Assembly: GCA_022495995.1 (NCBI GenBank)
Contig: JAFEMH010001304.1
Location: forward strand, 248,001 to 312,000
Length of the DNA: 64,000 nt
Origin: Adenophora triphylla var. japonica
Taxonomy: Eukaryota; Streptophyta; Magnoliopsida; Asterales; Campanulaceae
Direction: 5' to 3'
The notes under the pieces were generated by a model. It was not told the DNA's origin. It did not search any database and saw nothing but the letters and a program-made list of their open reading frames with translations. Positions within the stretch are counted from its first letter, which is position 1, and every line of letters starts with the position of its first letter. The translations under genes and the position numbers were made by a program. Shown here in pieces: positions 45,673-54,309 of this stretch.

Positions 45673-45912
45673 TGATTTTTTTTTTAAGGAGTTAAAATTG
45701 TCCAGTCAGCTGCCACGTATGCGTTGACTTGGTCAACAGTTGCTTAGTTGGACGATTTCGTTAAATACTTAACTGACGTTAGGAACATTGGTTAATTTGC
45801 TTAATAAAACTATAGTATGCATCATACATTTGTCGTTTCAATAGTACGGGTGTCAAATTGATGTTGAAACGATAGTACGAGGGGCAAAAAAGCAGTTTAC
45901 TCATTGTACAAC

Positions 45913-46218
45913 CCAACCTACTAATAACCAACTCAACCCAACCCGTTTAAGTTAGTGGGTTGAAATAGGTCACCCATCTCAACCCGTTAAATTTAATGGA
46001 TCGACCCAATCCGTTTCATCCCACAAATAAAATAGCCAAAATTAATAAATCTAAGACATTATGGCTGGAAAAAAGGGGTCAACCCGTCTCAACCCATTGA
46101 CCCATCCAGTTTGACATGTTAACTTAAACAAACAGGTTGTTGTAACATATCGATCCGTTTCAACCCGCTAACTCGCCACGTTCCGACCCAAACCAATCCA
46201 GTTAAACCAATACTACAT
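45913..46218. repeat. AACCCGTTT / GGGTTGA-rich sequence, upstream of the ULP1-like exon
   Basis: Repeated words of the type CAACCCGTTTAA, TCTCAACCCGTT and GGGTCAACCCGTCTCAACCC fill this stretch. Such word arrays are common in subterminal regions of plant DNA transposons. It could be the left part of the Mutator-like locus, but I could not find the terminus. Confidence 0.5.
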
Positions 46219-46522
46219 TTCCAGCAATGGTTGAAGGACAAGAACTCGGAAGAAATAAAGAGAGGAATCAACAATGTCATCAAACAATTTGCGGATGATG
46301 AAACAATTTTTATATTGTTTCCAACTCACTCATCAAGGAATGATCGTGGTGTCAGGACAAACGATCATTGGACATTGCTAGTGCTTGACACAGAAAATGG
46401 GGAATATAAATTTTACAACTCCATGAAGAGGACAAAAGGAAAAGACCACTACGCAACACACGGCAGATCACTAATGGTAATATTTTATATATGACCTGTA
46501 ATATGTTGTGTATATCATGTTA

Positions 46523-46625
46523 CAAGGTCCTATACCAACTGCTATAGGACCTTTCAAATGCTTTATAGCTTTGTATATGACGGTGCCAGGTCCTATACCA
46601 ACTGCTATAGGACCATTCAAATTTC
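46523..46625 (+). repeat. 62-bp minisatellite, two units, in the ULP1-like intron
   Basis: Two copies of AGGTCCTATACCAACTGCTA plus TAGGACC, each followed by a TTCAAATGC/TTTATAGC tail, lie between the two protease exons. The core is palindromic: GGTCCTATA pairs with TATAGGACC. Confidence 0.88.
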
Positions 46626-46684
46626 TTTTTTTAAATTTTTTGAATTCTGATACCTAGTGTTTGATTTCACATATAATAATTGAT

Positions 46685-46786
46685 TCCTTTCTTTCAATTT
46701 CAGTTTGATCATGTCAGGGCACTGTACAAACGACTTCCTTTCTTTCAATTTCAGTTTGATCATGTCAGGGCACTGTACAAACGACT
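46685..46786 (+). repeat. 51-bp tandem duplication across a splice acceptor
   Basis: The unit TCCTTTCTTTCAATTTCAG plus the first 32 exon bases (TTTGATCATG ... AAACGACT) occurs twice in tandem. It is 17 codons long, so the frame stays open whichever acceptor is used. Confidence 0.92.
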
Positions 46787-47329
46787 AGAGGAGACTCAAA
46801 AGGACGTGGATACTTTCATAGATTTGAAACGCGGAGACATTCCACAACAAATGGTAGATGATAGTTTGGATTGTGGAATAATCGTCCTAATGGAAGCAGA
46901 GGAGATGTTTGATAAAGGAGTAATTAGCAAGACATATGAAGACGATGCTGTCTCGAAGTATAGGGGGAAAATGATACATGACATTTTAGCAAGTCCACAT
47001 TGTCCTCATCATTCATAAATTGAACATCTTAGTTTCTTTTTGGATGGAATGATAAAAATTGGTTGTTGTTGAACAGTTTACTTTTATATTTGATATATGT
47101 TGGCTAAATATATTCCAAATATTTTTAAGGTCTCATAGCGGGTTTTCTTTATTAATTCTTAATCATCAAAAACTGACTTCAACAAAGTTATAAATGAGTT
47201 TAAATACTTCTCCAAACCCTAAAACAAATAGCCCAAGAAAGTACCAAAATAACCCTAATTAACATAAATCAAAACCTCAGCAATGAAACAGAAAACGAAA
47301 TAAGGAAACATTGCAATTCGACCGTGAGG

Positions 47330-47515
47330 CGTGCGCCTGGCTGGGCTTCATGCGGCCGCCTGAGCGACAGTGGCTAGCTGATCCTTCGGCCCTTGGTGAG
47401 GCGAGCGCCTGGCCTGTGTGATGCGGCCGCCTGGAAGGCCGAGAGTTGAAACTGCGCTGGTGCAAGTTGGGGCGGGCGCCTGGAGACTGATGGGGCGGCC
47501 GCCTGGCTGTTTGTT
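47330..47515. repeat. GC-rich tandem repeat, three units of about 71 bp
   Basis: Each unit has GCGCCTGG, then 10-12 bases, then GCGGCCGCCTG. GCGCCTGG starts at 47333, 47405 and 47476, and GCGGCCGCC at 47352, 47423 and 47495, a regular 71-72-bp period. The stretch is far richer in G+C than its surroundings. The open frames across it are not supported as genes. Confidence 0.85.
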
Positions 47516-47542
47516 GCTGGAACACCACATTGAACTGCATCA

Positions 47543-47840
47543 ATGGTCCTATAGCAGATGGTATAAGACCTTTCAAAGGCATTTATTGCTTTGTATATGA
47601 TGTTGGGAGGTCCTATACAAATTGCTATAAGACCAATTAAAGGGCTAATAGCTATGAATATGATGTTGGCAGGTCCTATACCAATTAGTATAGTACCAAT
47701 TAAAGGGCTAATGGCTATGTATATGAAGATGGCAGGTCCTATACCAATTGATATAGGACCAATTAAAGGGCTTATATAGTTGTGTATGATGTTGACAGGT
47801 CCTATACCAATTGGTATAGGACCAATTAGAGGCCTGTTAC
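47543..47840 (+). repeat. 62-bp minisatellite, five units, between the two MULE genes
   Basis: Units of AGGTCCTATACCAATTGGTA plus TAGGACC followed by AATTAAAGGGCTAATAGC and TATGTATATGATGTTGGC. Same family and orientation as the array in the ULP1-like intron. Confidence 0.9.
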
Positions 47841-48059
47841 TACAGGAATAAGCATGTTACAGTTCCTTCATACGTTGGTATAAAAAAAACAATTAACAAC
47901 AAATATTTTAGGATATCGAAAAAATCAATTAACCAAAATTCTGAAATTAAAATGATGGTATAACATTCTAATGAACACATGTGTAATGTCAAATAGGACG
48001 TTTATAGAATTAAATTAATAATTATTTGAATATTAAAACAAAGACTCAACTAAAAGTAA

Positions 48060-50723
48060 TTTGCAATGGCTCCTTGCAAGATCTTTTATTATGATAACCT
48101 TCTTTTCCGCATCGACGACATTTCATCTTCCTCTTTGTACCTTCTCCTCTAGAAATGTAGCAATTTTTCCTTGGCCTACCGGGGGGCGTTTTGTTTCAGG
48201 AGGAAGAACCACAGATTCCCCATCAACTACAGGAGGACCTAATGTAGAAATAGCTGGAATTGACAGAGCATAAGATTCCCTGTAATTGCTTACCTTGAAA
48301 TAATCTTGAATGAAAGAAGAAGAATTGTTCTTAAACCTGCTGAAGACGGATATCGAATGAACACACGGAAATCCATTCTGCTGCCACATCCCACATGAAC
48401 ATGTGTATTCCTGTATGTTGACAACCATAGAAGGATCTGAATGAACTTCAAATACATATTCATCGAAGCATGTATGATCCATGACCTTCCTTTGTCTGCA
48501 CATTCCAAGTATACCTTCTGGATGGATGGACACAACATATTTGCCCATGAATTTGAGTCTTGTTTACGTCTGCACATTCTTGACATAATCTTCAAACGTA
48601 TATTGTCTATCAACTCTACAACAGGGAGAGATTTATACTCCTTTATCATAGCATTAAATGACTCAGCCGCATTTGAGTACAATTCTCCATAACGATGACC
48701 TCCAAAATAAGCAGCTGCATAGTTTTCTTTCGAAAGATTATTGAAAAACTCAGACACCTTCGTACCGCCCTCATTTATGATTTCTTCCAGAAGAATCTGA
48801 AAGTGCTCAGGTATTGGAGCTTTTGAAAGCTTAGAAAATTTGTGAAGAATATTGGACCGCACCTCCTTCGATAAACCACCAAGTTTATTTCTAAGGTTGT
48901 TTTATAAATGGAACATGCAGAATGAATGGTGTGAAAACGGCATAACCTCATGAACCGCAGTAATGATACCCTGATGACGATCCGAAACAAATGTCACTCC
49001 TCGCACAGTTATGTAAGGACGGAGATTTTGGAGAAACCACGTCCAATTTTCAGTATCCTCCGATCCAACCACAGCAAATGCAACATGGAATAGGCCTACA
49101 ACCAAAACAGTTCATAAAAAATTAATTTATCATCATAAAATATGAATAAAAATAAAAACCAATATACAGAATGTTAAAACATTAATAAGTTGTCTCATAT
49201 CATATGGTCTAAGACATTTGACTGGTCATATAGCAAGTGATAATGGACCTGGGAACATCATAAACACAGCTATAAAGACCTTTGAATGGTCCTTTAGCAA
49301 ATAATATAGGACCTGCCAACATAATATACAAAGCTATAAGACCTTTGAATGGTCCTATAGCAAGTGGTATAGGACCTGGCAACTTCATATACAAAGCTAT
49401 AAGACCATTGAATGGTCCTATATCAAGTAGTATAGGAACTCATACAATCATATACATATGCTATAAGACCTCTGAATGAACCTATAGCAACTGGTATATG
49501 ACTTAACAACATCATATACAAAGGTCTTATACCACAAACTCAACTTAATTCTGATACTATATAGAAAAGAAAATTAAAAGCATTAATAATAAAATTCTCA
49601 TACCATTATCTCCATCTTTCGCTGTTGCTGCAAGTAGGATACCCCGAAACATTCCAGTCAAAAATTTGGCATCCAAAAATAACAAGGGACGACAAAACTT
49701 AAATCCACGCAAACATGCCCCAAATGCAAAAAAGCACCGCTGGAAACGAGAAGTCACAGGATCAGACTCAAACTTCACACAACTATCTGGATCCACCTCC
49801 CTAATTTTATCTGTATATGCTTTAAGCTTATTATAAGCAAACTTTGCATCACCAAAAATAATGTTTTTCGCCTTCTCAACTGCTCTCCAAACAACCTTGT
49901 AATGAACAGTGAGGCCATACTCTGTTAGCAACAATTTTACAAGAGAAGCAGGACTAACATTTGGATCATCTCTAACTTTATCACGGATAACATTGGAAAG
50001 AACTTCACATCCCATCCTTTGCCCAAAATCACAACTAATCGCATCCTTGCATATATAATCAGGAATATATTTCCTTATGTAGAAATATCCGCTGCATTTT
50101 TCAATTGAGGCATGTATCTTTCATGGACAACCTTTTGATTCTTTGTGTGAGTATACAGCCGTAATACGAGTAGGTTCATTTTTCACATAATTGAAATCAA
50201 ATCCCACTTCCGTTGCAAACTTACACAATGCATTCCTAAATTCACCAGAGCCACCTTCAAATATCTGCCCAATATTTTGTATTGCATCTGCCCATTCCGC
50301 ACTTCTCATTCTCTTCTCTTTGTGGTAGAAAAATTTGACATTATCCTCATTTCTACTACTACTGCCTTCGCATAAAGTGGAAAATGATTTCTCAAAGGAA
50401 TCACTGACATTACTAACACAGATACTCAAGTCATTCACATTTATTTCTAGTAGCTCAATATTCCTACGAGCAATCATAACACCCATACAAATGAAATCTT
50501 GCTCACTAGCCAACATGCACAACCTTTTCTCAGCTAAAAGATATGACATCGAGATTGTCTTCTTTTTCAAACTGTTCCATCTGTTGCAACTAAATTCAAC
50601 AATGGATTCATAAGAATCAAATTGATCAAACCTAGTAACAACAGAAAATCTTCCATAATTCAACATCACCATCACATTAGACTCGATGGAATGTAAAGTT
50701 CTTTTATCTGTGAGTGAATTCAA
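48060..50723 (-). pseudogene. Mutator-like (MURA-type) transposase, two exons, nearly complete
   Basis: The 201-codon first stretch ends in the DNA-binding region (GEFRNALCKFATEVGFDFNY, ESKGCP). A TGA at 50121-50123 replaces the Trp of CPW, and the same frame continues to HYKVVWRAVEKAK and the first catalytic Asp (FLDAKFLTG). Exon 1 ends at a GTATGAG donor (49603) and exon 2 starts at 49095 with LFHVAFAVVGSEDTENW, then FVSDRHQGI (second Asp). An in-frame TAA follows HSFCMFHL, replacing a Lys codon. Then come NAAESFNAMIKEY, a frameshift near 48545 and a SWIM zinc finger (CSCGMWQQNGFPCVH). A CCHC-like knuckle (CRRCGKEGYHNKRSC) sits out of frame near 48100. Two stops and two frameshifts make it inactive, though recently so. 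Confidence 0.85.
49210..49520 (-). repeat. 62-bp minisatellite, about five units, in the transposase intron
   Basis: On the minus strand the unit is AGGTCCTATACCACTTGCTA plus TAGGACC followed by a TTCAAAGGTCTTATAGC tail. It is the same family as in the ULP1-like gene, and in both genes it reads in the direction of transcription. It fills most of the 508-bp intron (49096-49603). Confidence 0.9.
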
Positions 50724-50807
50724 TCAAAAAATTCATCAAAAACTCAAAATTCTGAAGTAAAAAAATGAAAATTAATACATAATTTAAACGGAATTCAATC
50801 AAAATCA

Positions 50808-51086
50808 TACTCCCTCCGTCCCGGACCTTGGTGCCTAGTTTGACTTTTCACGTAAATTAAGGAGAGAGTATTATATTGAAAGTGTTGTGAGTGTGAAAAT
50901 AAAATAGGAGAGGAAATGAGTGGAGGGAATAGTAAATAATAATGGTGTTGTGAGTATTAAAATAATGTAGGAGAGATAATGAGTGGAGGAAATAGTAAAG
51001 ATTCCTTTCCATTTTAGGAAATGTGCACGTAGGTTTGGGACGCCCAAAATGGAAAGTGTGCACGTAGGTATGGGACGGAGGGAGTA
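50808..51086. mobile_element. Stowaway-type MITE 3
   Basis: The termini TACTCCCTCCGTCCC and GGGACGGAGGGAGTA are intact. The internal sequence (TTGGTGCCTAG, GTGCACGTAGGT) differs from copies 1 and 2, so it is another subfamily. It lies about 85 bp before the 5' end of the transposase gene. Confidence 0.92.
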
Positions 51087-51790
51087 ATTCGAATGTAATA
51101 CCTTTTTTCCTTATTGATTGAATTGGATGAAAGGATTGCAATTTCAAATTTCTTCAATAGCGAATAAGGATCCTTAAGAAACGGCATGAATTAAGCGATC
51201 CGGCATGAATTTAGCGATCATTGACGGTATAGTTAACGGAGCCGTCAATAATTTTGGCCGGTATATATCATATTGGGGTTTAAAGGGATTTTGATTTGAA
51301 ATATAAAAGGGGATTGTCTTTTTAAATTTGGACTGGATTTTAATGGGTTATGATTTGAAATACGTGGGTAAAGAGGAATTTTTCCTTAACAAATTGACTA
51401 GGTCCATGGCAATAACATCAAATTGCATAACAGACTATCGACCATAGATTCAATTATAAAAGGCTTCATGGTCTTTATGTGGCCCACCCCCACCACCAAA
51501 GTTTGTTCATTTGATTTGAAGAAAACCAAATTTGAGTCACGCATATAATTCATCTCTAATTATATACTATATATTTTTGATAATTCAGATTTCCAGCTTC
51601 GGCGGACAGTCCTGGACAACCAGCCCCTCAGTGCTGGAAGTCGCCTATATTTATATTTATTCGAATGTCATGCACACCTACAACAATTTAAATTACCTCA
51701 ATCAATAAAAGTTGGTATTAACCAATACCTATATTCATTATTATCTACCACAAGACTTCAATTAAAACAACTTTTATTAGTTAATTAAAA
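51087..51790. other. Intergenic region upstream of the host gene
   Basis: Mixed AT-rich sequence with a short tandem repeat (CGGCATGAATT-AGCGATC twice, 51183-51220). No coding potential. It presumably holds promoter elements of the gene that follows. Confidence 0.5.
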
Positions 51791-51849
51791 ACATGAAATT
51801 GTCTCTTCCTAACTTCCAACTACTACCACAAAATATTCAAACCTCACCC

Positions 51850-51858
51850 ATATATATA
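51850..51858 (+). promoter_or_regulatory. TATA box of the host gene
   Basis: CCATATATATACACAC lies about 80 bp before the ATG at 51938, a usual distance for plant promoters. The leader is short and AC-rich. Confidence 0.55.
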
Positions 51859-51937
51859 CACACACAACGCTCATTTTCACAATCTATAAGCATTCATAAT
51901 TATATCCCCCCCACCCCACAATATCAAACTCCCCAAA

Positions 51938-52360
51938 ATGGTACGTTCAATCCCAACACATACTCGGGACCATTTTTGCCTATTCGCCAAAATATCCGCC
52001 ATACTAAGCTCATGTGCCAATCGAGTGAGAAACTCTTCAAGAAAACCAGTGATCACCGGTGATAAAAAAATCCGGCTAAGGTCTCCTGGGCAGCTTATGA
52101 TAACCATTAGTAGCAAAGCTATGAAACCTTTTTCCATGTTCAATAAAAAGGAGGTGGAGAAAGGAGGATTTGAAGAGGGTGGGTTGTGGCAAAAGGGTAT
52201 TCCGATGGGGGAGAAGTGTCAGCCACCGGAGTTTTCAGGGGTGATTTATTATGATTATGATGGGAATAGGATTTCTGAGCTGCCACCACGGTCACCACGG
52301 GCAAGTCCTCTTCCGGCCACCACCTTTTCTTTTCCGGTGATGGTTAAAGATTCAATCTAA
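51938..52360 (+). CDS. Plant-specific small protein of unknown function, 140 residues
   Basis: A single-exon gene. The N-terminal half is basic (SSCANRVRNSSRKPVITGDK, then RSPGQLMITISSKAMKPF). The C-terminal half has the block GLWQKGIPMGEKCQPPEFSG followed by VIYYDYDGNRISELP and RSPRASPLP. I recall this W-QK-I-MGEKCQP-FSGVIYYD-GN pattern from a family of small uncharacterised plant proteins, but cannot name a member. There is no signal peptide or membrane segment. The ATG chosen follows the TATA box closely and precedes the conserved basic region. The frame is intact with TAA at 52358-52360. This is the only ordinary host gene I support here. Confidence 0.78.
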   Translation: MVRSIPTHTRDHFCLFAKISAILSSCANRVRNSSRKPVITGDKKIRLRSPGQLMITISSKAMKPFSMFNKKEVEKGGFEEGGLWQKGIPMGEKCQPPEFSGVIYYDYDGNRISELPPRSPRASPLPATTFSFPVMVKDSI

Positions 52361-52905
52361 GCTCTGTATATGTATTTATTTTTGAGTCTTGAATGAATTA
52401 TACGCCTATGTATGGAATATATTTCTTGCTTGAAGTCAAATTTCATTCTACAAGATAATGAAATATATAGCTAAATATTGAATATAATGGTAAGAACAAA
52501 AAAAATATTTCAGTAGAGTTGCAAAACATATTCATGCTTCCATCTCGCTATTGTCATTACTTGGTTGTGAACTTCCTCGGATTCTCAATTCTTCGAAAGC
52601 CTTGATGCTCTCTGCATCAAATCCTCCCACAAATTGCAAGCAACAGAGGCTGATCTACTTTTGGCTGAGAGAGGTCACTTGACCCCCCTCACTTTTCCAT
52701 TTATTTCCTTTTGGCCCTAAATGTTAGAAACTTTAATCTATAATCCTCCTTAATTACTATTTTTATTATTCAGTATTTTTAAATCAAAATGTTATTAGGA
52801 TGTCCGTTAATGGACTGTAGTAGCCAAGTTATATATTATGGCCAGTGACATAGTTAAATTTTTGTATATTTTTTTTCTTCCGGCGTTGCTTAGGCTCCGT
52901 TTGTT
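52361..52905. other. 3' flank of the host gene, no further gene seen
   Basis: It contains the gene's probable 3' untranslated region, with TGAATGAATTATACGCCTAT near 52390 (a near copy is at the window end). After that comes unremarkable AT-rich DNA. Confidence 0.55.
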
Positions 52906-52983
52906 TCGACGTAAAACATTTTTCGAAAAACGTTTTCTGAAAAATATTTTCCTGTAAAATGTTTTTCTGTAAAATGTTTTACA
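52906..52983 (+). repeat. MITE-like GGCTCCGTTTGTTTC repeat, left part
   Basis: GGCTCCGTTTGTTTCGACGT and AAAACATTTTTCGAAAAACG words mark a common plant MITE-like repeat. The gag-only copia element is inserted in it, and the repeat continues at 56090-56190 (GTAAAATGTTTTACAGAGG, TTTTCCGAAAGAGCG). Confidence 0.6.
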
Positions 52984-53370
52984 TGTGAGACAAAGAATAA
53001 TAGAAAGGAAGAAGTGAAGATGAGCAAGCCACTGCAGTTGTGAGTTGTGAGAAGAACACTAACTGTGAACTATATAAACACAGTGAGTTGTGAGAAGAAC
53101 ACTAAATGTGAACTTTGTAAACACACGGCTGTTGGGCAGAACTTTGGAAGGACTCAACTTGAGTCTTTCATTCTATTAACATATCATTATATAGGAATTA
53201 CAAAGAGTCCTACTCTATTACAATATTAAAGAGATTATTAACAAATATGGAAAAGATAATAACAAATCTTTACTAATATTATTCTAAATATACTAAATAA
53301 CTAAAGGATTGTATTATAATATATCCAAGATTGTAAACAATATTGCATGAGATATTGTGTACGGTTAATA
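52984..53370 (-). repeat. LTR of the gag-only copia element, left (3' LTR)
   Basis: 387 bp. It contains a tandem pair of about 40 bp (GTGAGTTGTGAGAAGAACAC at 53039 and again at 53082) and a TATATAA-like stretch. It ends TTAATA next to the polypurine tract. Confidence 0.93.
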
Positions 53371-53386
53371 CCCTCCCTCAAGCCAA
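53371..53386 (-). promoter_or_regulatory. Polypurine tract of the gag-only copia element
   Basis: CCCTCCCTCAAGCC on the plus strand, purine-rich on the sense strand, adjoining the 3' LTR. It primes second-strand synthesis. Confidence 0.8.
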
Positions 53387-53658
53387 ACGAAGGTACGGAG
53401 ATGCAGCTTGAACCAATGTTAACGGGGAACACCGAAAGTAACCGATTAATATTGAATAATAACCGAAGGTAGAGGGTATCATCACAAGGCATGTATCGCC
53501 ACTTCATCAAGGGATATAGTGTGTAATACTCATCTTGATAGTTTTTGTCACGAATAACACTAACGAAATTATGAAGTTGATTATCGGTCAATTGCGTTGC
53601 AATTTCAAGTGGAGATTCTTAAGGAGGAGGCGTGGAAGACATACCACTTGCAGGAGAC

Positions 53659-54309
53659 TCACAGATGCTGCATGGAATTTGGCCCACGAGAAACAATGGT
53701 CGAGCATTGTGGGAGAGTCCTTTGAGTGATGGGCGGCTGTACAACGAAAGATCTAGTAGCAGCTAAGATGGGCCGGACAGGCTGGTGCACAAGTGAAGGT
53801 GCAGCCCAGTCCAAATGTAAACAACAAGCCGATTCATTAGCTGCTGAAGCTGGGCATGACAAGGAAGTAATAGCAGGCTGGCCTTGTTCTAGTTGATACG
53901 GAGATGTAGGGGTGGGCTCAGCTGAGCTGGGCCTGGTAGAAGAAGGCCCACTAGGTTGCAAATGAACTGGAGACGCTGGAGTAGTTTGAGCAGACATTGG
54001 CCATGAAGACTTAGAAGGAGAACATGCTGTATGTTGTGATCGAGGAACAAACATGTGAGCTGGCTGGCAATGGCAAGATGCAGTTCTTGAGGAATTTGGT
54101 ATTGGGCTGGTAGAAGTCAAGGCCTCAATGTTAATACCCGTTAGTGAGCCATCAGGAGGCACGAGCCTAACACTAATTGTTTTAGATGAAGCAGAAAATG
54201 TGCCTGCAAGGTTGGGATTGCTCAGATCAGAAGTAGCATCAGCAACCTTTGTAGCCGAACGTGGGATGTCAACAGCTGGATCAAGGGACAAAGTGAATGA
54301 ACCAAGCAT
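53659..54309 (-). pseudogene. Gag-like protein, C-terminal Pro/Ser/Thr-rich part in shifted frame
   Basis: A 216-codon frame overlaps the end of the upstream gag frame and is shifted by one base (-1). It is rich in Ser, Thr, Pro and Ala (SPVHLQPSGPSSTRPSSAEP) with no catalytic motif. It looks like the continuation of the same protein after a single frameshift near 54310. Either the copy is recently broken or the shift is used in translation. Confidence 0.6.

Larger units (their letters stand above)
44509..45902. mobile_element. Mutator-like element with about 225-bp TIRs and a 10-bp target duplication
   Basis: The left arm (GAGTAAACTGCTTTTTTGCC ... TTTTAACTCCTT) is inverted at 45674-45902. 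The 10 bases ATTGTACAAC flank it exactly (44499-44508 and 45903-45912), within the size range of Mutator duplications. The arms carry GCCACGTATGCGTTGAC-like sequence. Inside, a (TAA)n array and a (TTA)n array lie in opposite orientation around about 180 bp of unique DNA. On the plus strand that DNA reads [16 protein letters not shown] (45130-45190), a possible captured gene fragment. No transposase, so it is non-autonomous. Confidence 0.88.
46219..47018 (+). pseudogene. ULP1-like cysteine protease (C48) gene fragment of a Mutator-like element, two exons
   Basis: Exon 1 follows an acceptor (TTTCCAG at 46212-46218) and reads QWLKDKNSEEIKRGINNVIK, then the protease core DHWTLLVLDTENGEYKFYNS with the catalytic His. 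It ends at the donor GTAATATT near 46477. Exon 2 carries VDDSLDCGIIVLMEAEEMF with the catalytic Cys and ends at 47018 (TAA). The position where SUMO proteases have Asp is Asn (FYNS), as in many plant transposon-borne members by my recollection. A 51-bp tandem duplication repeats the acceptor and exon start. Upstream exons are missing. Such ULP1 genes are carried by plant MULEs. The transposase gene faces it on the other strand. Confidence 0.8.

Noticed and set aside
44675..45675. Long poly-Ile/Leu/Tyr open frames on both strands
   Set aside because: They are translations of TAA/TTA arrays and have no start context or domain.
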